Of a stretch of DNA of 17,078 nucleotides, positions 6,596 through 14,481 are shown piece after piece; the stretch's first letter is position 1; every line of letters starts with the position of its first letter. The stretch is taken from positions 1-17,078 of the forward strand of contig CAZPMK010000036.1 of the NCBI GenBank assembly GCA_964587915.1. The letters run 5' to 3'. This DNA comes from CAG-177 sp964587915 (GTDB lineage: Bacteria; Bacillota; Clostridia; Oscillospirales; Acutalibacteraceae). Position numbers and translations under genes: made by a program. The notes below the pieces were generated by a model, which saw only the letters and a program-made list of their open reading frames with translations, was not told the DNA's origin and ran no database searches.

Positions 6596-8301
6596 TATTT
6601 TGCCCTCACTCGGAACACCCTTACGCCATGTGCGGGTACTACGGCAGAGATGGCATCGGTAAATTCAAACTCATCACCGCTCCAAAGGTCCCTTGCGATA
6701 TATGAAGAAGCCTGAGGCGTGGTAACAAAGGTTCTGCAAACAATATCTCTTATCGGGTGTCTCATTTCGGTTGTATCGCTCGATTTATTGAAGAAGCATA
6801 CGGCAAATTCATCATTTACAAGCGGCTTTACGAGAACATCCTCGGTTCCGTTTGTCTTTATTCTGCGGCATTGTATGCCGAGAGCATCCTGATCAACAGC
6901 TATCATCTCTTTGTTGGTAACCGTTTTATATACCGGATTTTCCGTATCGGGTGTGCCGTCGGCTTTTACGAATTTGCGAATATCGTTACCCAAAATGAGC
7001 GGGGATGCCATCATGCACCAAAGACTGAAATGCGATTTGTTTTCTTCATCCGTAAGATTTCCGTTGCCGACTTCAAGCATATCGGGGTCGTTCCATGCTC
7101 CGATTCCCGAATATTTATATAAAAGAACATTGATTTCATATATGCCTACTATGGAGAACCAATGTGCCTTGATATCCGGAGTTGTACGCCAAAGATTACC
7201 TGCCTTTGCACCCCAACGCCACGGGAAATTGAGACCCCATTCGCATATTGAATAGACTATCGGCTTTTCGGGCACACCGTTCTTTTCGGCATACTCACGG
7301 GTTGCTCTTTTCAGCTCAGCTCCCATATCGGTATACTGAATTGCCGCACTGTCCTGCTTTGAAGCAACGGGATTATAAATCAAAATGCTGTTTTTTCCGT
7401 CTTTGAGATGAATTTTAACCTGATGTCTGCCGCTCGGAGTAAAGCTCCTTGTCGCAGGAAGGGTAGTTTTGTATCTGTCGGTACCGTTGACAAAAATTTC
7501 AAGATACTTGTTGCAATTATTTTTCTTTCTGATGCAGAGGGTTAAAATGTATTCTCCCTCGCCGTCTGCAGTCACTTCAAACTCGCACTTTCCCGCATTC
7601 CCGGAAAGACCTGTTATAAGCATACCGCTTTCGAGCTTCGGCTCTTGAACTATTTTGGCATCGCCGTAAAGCGTCGCCTCCTGAGCACCGTATTCTTTTT
7701 CGTCTGTACCGCCGATTTTCGCAACGGTGATTTTTTCTATGTAAGGGGCTTTTGACGGAATAGAAATATTGTGACAAAAATCATACTTGAAATATTCAAC
7801 GCCCCACTGTGCAAAGGTGTCGGCATCAAGAGCTTCGTTGCCGAGACTTGCAGGCAAATCCTCACAGGTCAAAGTGCCGTTGGAGGTGTATATTCCGAGC
7901 TTCACGCCGAGAGCGTTAACCTTTTCGGCAAGTGCTTTTATTCCGCTTGGGAAGGATACAAGATCCCCTTGGAGTCTGCCGTTTTCATCTCTCATGGAGG
8001 ACTGCCAGCAATCGTCAATATTGACATATTGGTATCCGCATTCAAGCAAACCGCTGTTTTTCATGGCGAGGGCAATGTCATAAATCAAGTTTTCGTCGAT
8101 TTTGTTTCTGAAAAGATTCCAGCTCGACCAGCCCATAGGCGGAGTAAGAGCGGCGGAATTGTCGTATTTGTCTTTTGCATCATAAGTGAGCTTAACGGCA
8201 TTGACTGCTCTTTTTGCTGCTGTTGAGGTAAGCTCCACGCCTTTGTCCTTTATGGTTTTTACGGCGGCGGAAATTGCTTCAAGTGAAAATTGCATTGCCA
8301 T
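6595..8301 (-). CDS. GH27 alpha-galactosidase-like enzyme with inserted carbohydrate-binding-like domain
   Basis: GH27 enzymes hydrolyse terminal alpha-galactosides (or related alpha-linked sugars) with retention. The 568-residue product has the barrel signature from residue 53: TPPMGWSSWN (53-62), NIDDCW (94-99), the nucleophile motif YFKYDFC (D174), EWGLNFPWRW, WRTTPDI with the likely acid/base D376, and WNDPDMLEVGNG (403-414). Between D174 and EWG, residues of about 190-328 do not belong to the barrel. They read as a beta-sandwich (GEGEYILTLCIRKK, KYLEIFVNG, GRHQVKIHLKDGKNSILIYN), like CBM35/CBM6-type modules. A C-terminal beta domain follows (about 475-568). There is no signal peptide but a 48-residue helical N-terminal extension, so it probably works in the cytoplasm on imported sugars. 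Thirteen nt separate it from the binding-protein gene. Confidence 0.9.
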   Translation of the reverse strand: MAMQFSLEAISAAVKTIKDKGVELTSTAAKRAVNAVKLTYDAKDKYDNSAALTPPMGWSSWNLFRNKIDENLIYDIALAMKNSGLLECGYQYVNIDDCWQSSMRDENGRLQGDLVSFPSGIKALAEKVNALGVKLGIYTSNGTLTCEDLPASLGNEALDADTFAQWGVEYFKYDFCHNISIPSKAPYIEKITVAKIGGTDEKEYGAQEATLYGDAKIVQEPKLESGMLITGLSGNAGKCEFEVTADGEGEYILTLCIRKKNNCNKYLEIFVNGTDRYKTTLPATRSFTPSGRHQVKIHLKDGKNSILIYNPVASKQDSAAIQYTDMGAELKRATREYAEKNGVPEKPIVYSICEWGLNFPWRWGAKAGNLWRTTPDIKAHWFSIVGIYEINVLLYKYSGIGAWNDPDMLEVGNGNLTDEENKSHFSLWCMMASPLILGNDIRKFVKADGTPDTENPVYKTVTNKEMIAVDQDALGIQCRRIKTNGTEDVLVKPLVNDEFAVCFFNKSSDTTEMRHPIRDIVCRTFVTTPQASSYIARDLWSGDEFEFTDAISAVVPAHGVRVFRVRAK

Positions 8302-8314
8302 TTTTATCTTCCTT

Positions 8315-10252
8315 TCATTTCTTGCTTTTCAGTGCGGGTATTGCGTATTCAAATCCGTCATAGTCAAAGGCTTCGCCAAAGGAATCGGGACTGATGACAT
8401 CAATATTGTATATCGTTACGTTTTGAAGCTGATAGAGAGGATATTCAACCGCCTGTTCCATTATCTGTTCAAGCAAGGTTTCCGTCATTGATTCTCTTGC
8501 GGAAAGACCGATGGCGGAGCGTATGCCCGCAGTCAATTCATTGATTTTTTTGTCGTTTACCGCCGTTTTGTTCATTGAACCCGAGGAGTTATAATAATCA
8601 TATTTATCGCTTGTAGCTCCGTCATAAATCGTATCAAGCCAGATATCAGCCTTACCCGAGGTTATTGCGGCATCAAGCTGAGCGGCATCGGCAGAAACAA
8701 TGTTCAGTGCTATCCCCTTTTCGGCAAGAACAGCTTTGTATTCGTTAAGCACGGATACGGCAAGCTCATCCGCATCATCGGCAATATATGCGGTGTACGC
8801 TCTGTCGGGCTTACCTTTTACAAGCTCATAGGCACTGTAGGAGCTTTCGGTATAATACGGCTGAGTTGCAGAGGACGGATATTCATCGAATCTGACGCTG
8901 AGAGGACGGTACGGTGCGGTATAATATGTACCCATTTTGCTTTCAACCGCACTGCCTGTTTTGCTTGCCAAGCCGCAAAGAGCCTTTCTCAAAAAGGAAT
9001 CAAGCGTTCTTGAATTGAAAAACAATGATGTGTATGAAGCACTATCTTCAATATAATATTTTACCTTATCGGCATCGAGCTTTCCTATAAGCTCCGAGGT
9101 TGCCGTGGCGGTGACAACATCGATTTTACCGCTGAGAACGCCGTCGGCAGGGTCGGTATTTTCGGCGGCAAGGTCAATGAATTTTAATGAATCGAACTCG
9201 GGAGCTTCGCCGAACCAGCATCTGTTTCCCGAGAGAACAACCTCCCCGTCAGAGCTGTCGGTTACGATATATGGTCCCGATGCCACGGGAAATCCGCTCA
9301 TGTCCTTTACCTTACTTGCCTGTCCTTTGATATAATCCACGGTATAATACGCCTTTGAAACGATATATGCGTTAAGCTGAGAAACTGCGTTAATGTTGCG
9401 GGAATTAAAAAGCACGGTACAGGTATAATCGTTGACCTTTTTTATTCCGGAAATTTCCGTTACGTCAATACCGTCGGAATAATTATCCTTAACATATTCG
9501 GCGTAGAGCTTTTCTCTGTACCACGACTCGGGATCATACGAAAGAGGATTGGATTCCGCCTCCATTTTCGCAATAAGCTCCAAGGCCTTTTCACCGTTCT
9601 CGGCATCAATTTGATAGCCGAGCTTTCGGGCGTATTCTCGCCATGTGGCACCGGAGGGAGAAACGGAATCGAGATTGCCGTCAAAAAGCCCTTCAAGACT
9701 CGTTTGAACCAAATATGCGGTATAATCCTGCGTGCTTATCGTTTTCGCAGTATAGTTTTCCGCAATGCGTGCCTCGATTTTGTCGATTGAGCTTTGATAA
9801 TTCTTATCGTCAAAATAGTATTCCTTTAAGCCCTTGATATCGTTGAGATACCAACGACTGTACGTTCCGTCATAGGTCGCATCGGAAATGAAATAATAGA
9901 AGAAAATCACGTCGTCTATCGTGACGGGCTTACCGTCAGAAAAGAACATATCGTCACGAATCGTAACGGTGTATTTAACTCCGCTGTCACCCGAATATTC
10001 ATAGGATATTCCGCCGCAGAGATTTACAAGGCTGTTGTTGCCCGTTCTTCTTTGGATGGGCAAAAATACCTGTGAATTTATTTGCTTATCCGCTTCACTT
10101 TCGGCGTAAAAAGGATTGAATATCCCCTCAATACCCTCAACTCCGATTTTTAGCTGTGTCGTTTTTATGGATTTTACGGCACGACATCCGCTTGCAAATA
10201 TCAAACCTATGCAGAGAAAAACAATTGCCGCGGTTCTTGCGATACGCTTCAT
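8315..10252 (-). CDS. ABC transporter substrate-binding lipoprotein, family 5 (oligopeptide/DppA-OppA type)
   Basis: The 645-residue product begins with a lipoprotein signal (basic start, hydrophobic core, lipobox FASGC with lipidated C23) and so is anchored outside the membrane. It has the SBP family 5 layout: an early YTVTIRDDMFFSDGKPVTIDDVIFFY segment (the typical F.DG.P.TADDV motif, here FSDGKPVTIDDV), a middle SGPYIV, and a late domain with LFFNSRTLDSFLRKALC, matching the usual N...F.d...R.A. Family members bind oligopeptides, but several bind oligosaccharides. No permease or ATPase gene is near, so it is an orphan that must share a transporter. Its place directly before the GH27 gene suggests a glycan or glycopeptide ligand, which is inference. 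GGAGGT lies 5 nt before the ATG. Confidence 0.9.
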   Translation of the reverse strand: MKRIARTAAIVFLCIGLIFASGCRAVKSIKTTQLKIGVEGIEGIFNPFYAESEADKQINSQVFLPIQRRTGNNSLVNLCGGISYEYSGDSGVKYTVTIRDDMFFSDGKPVTIDDVIFFYYFISDATYDGTYSRWYLNDIKGLKEYYFDDKNYQSSIDKIEARIAENYTAKTISTQDYTAYLVQTSLEGLFDGNLDSVSPSGATWREYARKLGYQIDAENGEKALELIAKMEAESNPLSYDPESWYREKLYAEYVKDNYSDGIDVTEISGIKKVNDYTCTVLFNSRNINAVSQLNAYIVSKAYYTVDYIKGQASKVKDMSGFPVASGPYIVTDSSDGEVVLSGNRCWFGEAPEFDSLKFIDLAAENTDPADGVLSGKIDVVTATATSELIGKLDADKVKYYIEDSASYTSLFFNSRTLDSFLRKALCGLASKTGSAVESKMGTYYTAPYRPLSVRFDEYPSSATQPYYTESSYSAYELVKGKPDRAYTAYIADDADELAVSVLNEYKAVLAEKGIALNIVSADAAQLDAAITSGKADIWLDTIYDGATSDKYDYYNSSGSMNKTAVNDKKINELTAGIRSAIGLSARESMTETLLEQIMEQAVEYPLYQLQNVTIYNIDVISPDSFGEAFDYDGFEYAIPALKSKK

Positions 10253-10280
10253 GATATACCTCCGTTGACAGCATAACGAA

Positions 10281-10850
10281 TTATAAAACTATATCCTCGA
10301 GACTTCTTTTCGGGACATAATGCACACCGTTTTCATCACGGTAATATGCGGTGCTTCCGTCGGCCCCGATTTCAGTCAAAACCACGGTTTCTTTCGGTTT
10401 TCCGAGAGCAAGCACCAAATCAATCGAATATTGCTGAGTGTCTATGTTTAATTTTTCGGCAAGGCTTTCTTTGTCAATACTTCCTATGATACAGCCGCCG
10501 TAGCCCTTTTCAACAGCGGCAAGCATTATGGTTTGAGCGGCTATTCCCTCGTCATAGTGCTTGTTTTTGCCCAAGGACAAATCGCAAAGAATTACAATGT
10601 AAGCACTCGGACGCTCACCGTCCTCGGGGCCGTTCCAATCTTTGAGCATTCCCGCCCAGCCGAGGCAATCAAAAGTTTCACGGCACAATTTCTCATCGGC
10701 TACGGGCTTAAATTTCAATGCCTGAGAATTGACTGTAGACGGTGTAACTCTCGCACAGTCGATAAGCTCAAAAAGCATTTGCTCGCTTATTTTTTCTTCT
10801 TGATAAAATCTTCTGTATGAACGATTTTTCAATACAAGCTCTTTAATCAT
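10281..10850 (-). CDS. Nitroreductase-family FMN oxidoreductase
   Basis: The 189-residue product has the compact nitroreductase layout: RSYRRF at 10-15 (FMN phosphate contact), an Ala/Pro-Ser loop ARVTPSTVNSQ (33-43), a central helix with AAQTIMLAAVEKGYGGCIIGS (104-124) and the LGKPKE segment (149-154) typical of the family's small anaerobe members. Members use NAD(P)H to reduce quinones, nitro compounds or other electron acceptors as dimers; the natural substrate is unknown. Its ribosome binding site (AAGGGG) overlaps the stop codon of the upstream protease gene, 11 nt separate the genes, and 28 nt separate it from the next, so it is co-transcribed. The link with glycan use is unclear. Confidence 0.92.
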   Translation of the reverse strand: MIKELVLKNRSYRRFYQEEKISEQMLFELIDCARVTPSTVNSQALKFKPVADEKLCRETFDCLGWAGMLKDWNGPEDGERPSAYIVILCDLSLGKNKHYDEGIAAQTIMLAAVEKGYGGCIIGSIDKESLAEKLNIDTQQYSIDLVLALGKPKETVVLTEIGADGSTAYYRDENGVHYVPKRSLEDIVL

Positions 10851-10861
10851 ATTTTGCCCCT

Positions 10862-13800
10862 TTACATTTTTTCAAACATTTCGGCTATTGCGATGTAGCC
10901 TCGCACAAATATTGATAAGAATTTTTCGAAGAAGGTTAAATCGCAGTTAAACGCAATTGTGTTCTTTGTTATCGTTCCGTCGCTGTTATAAACGGTTACG
11001 GTTACAACTGCCTCACCGTCTCCGACGCACATAACGGTACCGCTCTTGGTAATTGTCAATACATTTTTGTTATCGCAGGACCAAACGACTTTATCGTAAA
11101 TCGCATCAACGGGTCTTATGACGGATACTATCTTAACTTTTTCGAGCAAATCGAGATCTGTTTTTGAAACAGTCAAGGTTACAGTCTTTGCACTTTTGAA
11201 CTTCAATGCGGCAATTGCATCAAGAATTGCCATTGTTTGAGCATCAACATCCTGTTGTTCGCAGGAAAATTTACCCGAAACATCCGTCGCAAGCACTTCG
11301 TCAAGGATTTCGATGTTGGAATATTTTGAACGGTCGATTTTGCTTGCCTTATCCACAGCCGCATTATACTGTGTATAATTTGCGGGGGTTGTGTCTTTAA
11401 CTATAATATCGGTCGTTACCGTTGTGATAACGTCCAAATCATTTTGAGTTATCACACAATAATAATACGGAGCGGTATCACTTGAAGTGAAAGTATATGA
11501 GCTTTCGGTTGCACCCTCAATCGGCGTTCCGTTTTCGGTGGAATTTTCGGTATTCCAGTACCATTGATATTCAAGCTCAAAGCCGACGGCGGACACATTG
11601 ATTCGTTCGCTGTTTTCGGTTATATACTTGGGAATTTCATTATAGATAAAAGGAATCGGTACAAAATCATAGCCTTTATAGCGTGCATAACGCTCAACGA
11701 ACGTTCCTGCGGTTCCGTAAACGGTCAAATCCTCGGCGGTTTCGTACGCTTCAACAAAATTGTTTGAAAGCAAAATACCGCTGTGACTCGGAAGATTCCT
11801 CGCAGAAACAAGTTTCGGTGCATCGACGAATCGGATTATACAGTCGGAAAGTGCATTTTTTTCAAGCTGTTCAATGCTGTGAATTTCGAGAAGATACATA
11901 TTGTAGCAGCCTCGGAATGTATACGGAGCAATGCTTGTTGCACCGGTTATTACAACATTTGATATCCCGATGGCGGTTCTGAACATATCGTGCACGGTTG
12001 AGGTAAGCATCGGTGCAATGAAGTCGGTAAGATTTCTCGGGAGCTTCGGAAAATCGGTATCGGAAGAATAAAGCTCCGTTTCAAAAGAGGTCATGGACGG
12101 CAATTCAAGCTCTCTGAGTGAACTGCAACCGTTAAAAGCATTGGAATATACGGTTTTTGCCTTTGGAAGCTCAACATCAAAAAGCTGTGAGCAATTCTCA
12201 AAAGCATTGGAGTCAACAAACTCAACACCGCTCAGCGTTACTCTTTCAAGTGATTCGCAAGAGCTGAAGCAGCCGTTAGCAAGATATGTAAGTCTGCCGA
12301 TTTTAACGTCTCTGAGAGATGCACAATCCTTGAAGGTTCCCGCAGGCATGAAATTCAGCCCGTCAAAATTAACGCTTACAAGTGCATTACAGCCTCGGAA
12401 TGCTTTTGCGGCAACGATATCTACATATCCGAAGTTTACAGAGGAAATTCCCGAATTCATAAAAGCACCCTCGGGAATATCCGTCAGCTCGGAAAGCGAC
12501 AGTCGAAAGCTCGCTTCTCTCAAAAAATATGAATCCGCCGCCGTCTCATAAAAAGCATATTTCCCGATTTTTTTAAGGCTGCCGAGAACTATATAGCTGA
12601 GACTTTTACAGCCTTGAAAGGCACTCTCGCCAATATCGGAGGCGTTTCTTGAAAGGAAATATATCAGGGAGTTACAGTTTTTGAATGCAGATGCACCTAT
12701 TTTGGTCACACTGTCGGGCAAAATGATTTCCTTGAGATTTGTGTCGGCAAAAACGCCGTCGGCTATACCGACCGTCTTAATTCCGTTTATCGTATCGGGA
12801 ACGGTCAGAGAGGTTATCAAGCCTGTGTATGAAGTTACAAAACCATCTTCACTTATCGTAAAGTAACTCTCGGGCGGCTCTGGAGCTATAATAGATGCAA
12901 AGGTCGCAACAGAGGAACGGTAGCTGTTTTTGCCGTATGCAACCGCATAAATACGCCGTGAGCTTTCAAATCTTATCGGATTTCCGTCATACAAGACGGT
13001 TGACGCACCGTCCTTTAGAGGAATTGAGCCGTCAAGAGTATAATATATAACGGAATCGGGAGTATCGCAGTAAATCGATATGTCTATTGCGGAATTATAA
13101 ACATCATTCGGATGAGAAAAATACGGCTTTTGCGTTTTTTCTTCAAATATGTTTTCGGGATTGTAAACGGGTGCGTTCAAGATACCCCAACCGTATTTGT
13201 CGGTATTGTAGGATTGATATGTATCCAAAACCGCATACTTTTTCATAATGTCAAAAACATCTTCAAATCCGGCATGAGGCAGCGTTGCTCTTATCAAAGA
13301 GGCCACGGCACTTGCAAACGGTGCCGCAAAGGAAGTACCGCTGACGGTCGTATATCCGCCGCCGACGGTAGTGGTGTAAATTCTCACACCCGGTGCGGCA
13401 AAATTAATGTCATCACCGAAATTCGTGAAGTTCGCCGAAAAGTTTTGATCGTTTACCGCAGTAATTTTAAGAACACCGGGATAAGAGGCAGGATAATACG
13501 GCTCGTCGGTAGCATCGTTTCCCGCCGCTCCGACTACAACGATATCATTTTCGAGTGCGTGCGTTATCGCATCTCTGAGAACATTGGATTCCTCATAAAA
13601 ACCGAGACTTAAATTGATAATGTCAACACCATCATTAACCGCACAATTTATGCCTGCGGCAACGGAAATAAAAGTACCGTTGTTGTAATCGTCAAGCACC
13701 TTGTAGGGCTTGATGATAACGCTGTCGGGAGTTGAATCGGCAATGATTCCCGCAACCTGAGTTCCGTGACCGGTTGTATCCATGCAGTCATTTCTCTTTC

Positions 13801-14356
13801 CGCCGGAGCTTGTGTTGATTTTTGTGGGAGCAACCCTGCCTTTGAGAAATTCATGCGTATAATCAACACCCGAATCAACAACGGCAACCACCGTTTGCGT
13901 AAGTTCAACATTATTTTCTGCAAGCTCATTGCAAAGTCTGTCAAGTCCCGTGCTTGCAACGCCCCAAGAAAGATGACTGTTGGTTTCGGAGCTTGTTTCT
14001 TCGGCTCTTACCTCGGAGGAGGAAACGGCACGGTCGTATTCAACATACTCAACACCGGAAAGAGCGGAATAATAATCATAAGCCGTCCTTGCCGCCTCGG
14101 CATCGGCGAATTGCAAAACATAAAGACCGTCACCCTCGACGACGGACACCGCATCGAGAGCCTTGATTGTATTTTTTGATTTGACAATAAGCCTCTTTTC
14201 GCCGCCCGTGCTCCGAGATATCATTTCACCGATACTTTCGGCAAATTCGGTTGCGTTTTTACCGCTCTTATCGAGCTGAATTCCTTGTGCGGGAAAGGCG
14301 ACGCATATCCCGATTAAAAGTGTTACGGACAGCAAGATACCGATAAACCTTTTCAT
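10862..14356 (-). CDS. Secreted subtilisin-like serine protease with chitobiase-like, LRR_5, Ig-like and Big2-like domains
   Basis: The 1164-residue product is exported (signal peptide, about 1-25). A short propeptide follows (about 54-108), then the S8 domain (about 125-400) with the triad D161 (VVDSGVD), H197 (GHGTQVAG) and S342 (SGTSFAAP) and oxyanion N280 (AAGND). Residues 410-490 match a chitobiase C-terminal-like domain (YYTLDGSIP). From about 498 to 880 there are BspA-type LRR_5 repeats of about 23 residues (for example LKEIILPDSVTKIGASAFKNC). An Ig-like domain (about 915-1000), a FIVAR-like helical part (about 1000-1055) and a Big2-like domain (about 1057-1140) complete it. No LPXTG or S-layer motif is seen. 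It ends with an amphipathic, hydrophobic stretch. It is probably a surface adhesin-protease. A GGGGG site precedes the ATG and a promoter lies 82 nt upstream. Confidence 0.93.
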   Translation of the reverse strand: MKRFIGILLSVTLLIGICVAFPAQGIQLDKSGKNATEFAESIGEMISRSTGGEKRLIVKSKNTIKALDAVSVVEGDGLYVLQFADAEAARTAYDYYSALSGVEYVEYDRAVSSSEVRAEETSSETNSHLSWGVASTGLDRLCNELAENNVELTQTVVAVVDSGVDYTHEFLKGRVAPTKINTSSGGKRNDCMDTTGHGTQVAGIIADSTPDSVIIKPYKVLDDYNNGTFISVAAGINCAVNDGVDIINLSLGFYEESNVLRDAITHALENDIVVVGAAGNDATDEPYYPASYPGVLKITAVNDQNFSANFTNFGDDINFAAPGVRIYTTTVGGGYTTVSGTSFAAPFASAVASLIRATLPHAGFEDVFDIMKKYAVLDTYQSYNTDKYGWGILNAPVYNPENIFEEKTQKPYFSHPNDVYNSAIDISIYCDTPDSVIYYTLDGSIPLKDGASTVLYDGNPIRFESSRRIYAVAYGKNSYRSSVATFASIIAPEPPESYFTISEDGFVTSYTGLITSLTVPDTINGIKTVGIADGVFADTNLKEIILPDSVTKIGASAFKNCNSLIYFLSRNASDIGESAFQGCKSLSYIVLGSLKKIGKYAFYETAADSYFLREASFRLSLSELTDIPEGAFMNSGISSVNFGYVDIVAAKAFRGCNALVSVNFDGLNFMPAGTFKDCASLRDVKIGRLTYLANGCFSSCESLERVTLSGVEFVDSNAFENCSQLFDVELPKAKTVYSNAFNGCSSLRELELPSMTSFETELYSSDTDFPKLPRNLTDFIAPMLTSTVHDMFRTAIGISNVVITGATSIAPYTFRGCYNMYLLEIHSIEQLEKNALSDCIIRFVDAPKLVSARNLPSHSGILLSNNFVEAYETAEDLTVYGTAGTFVERYARYKGYDFVPIPFIYNEIPKYITENSERINVSAVGFELEYQWYWNTENSTENGTPIEGATESSYTFTSSDTAPYYYCVITQNDLDVITTVTTDIIVKDTTPANYTQYNAAVDKASKIDRSKYSNIEILDEVLATDVSGKFSCEQQDVDAQTMAILDAIAALKFKSAKTVTLTVSKTDLDLLEKVKIVSVIRPVDAIYDKVVWSCDNKNVLTITKSGTVMCVGDGEAVVTVTVYNSDGTITKNTIAFNCDLTFFEKFLSIFVRGYIAIAEMFEKM

Positions 14357-14385
14357 ATTTATACCCCCAAGGAGTTTTTCCTCAC

Positions 14386-14404
14386 GAAGCTCCGAGTGAG
14401 CTTC
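14386..14404 (-). other. Leader hairpin in the protease operon 5' UTR
   Basis: A perfect 6-bp inverted repeat GAAGCT/AGCTTC (14386-14391, 14399-14404) with a 7-nt loop lies in the leader between the promoter and the ribosome binding site. An alternative 5-bp helix, CTCAC/GTGAG (14381-14385, 14396-14400), uses overlapping bases, so the two cannot form together. A further GTCGG/CCGAC pair (14412-14416, 14427-14431) lies at the predicted 5' end. Any regulatory role is unproven. Confidence 0.4.
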
Positions 14405-14437
14405 AAATCCCGTCGGCTCAAAATTACCGACATTTGT

Positions 14438-14466
14438 ATTTTACAATATTTTTATAAAGAAATCAA
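14438..14466 (-). promoter_or_regulatory. Sigma-A promoter of the protease/glycan operon
   Basis: On the minus strand TTGATT (14461-14466) and TAAAAT (14438-14443) are 17 bp apart. The leader to the protease ATG would be about 75 nt and contains the hairpins at 14381-14431. No intrinsic terminator for the upstream gene is seen in this gap, so some read-through from that gene is possible. Confidence 0.7.
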
Positions 14467-14481
14467 CATATAAAGGTAAAA

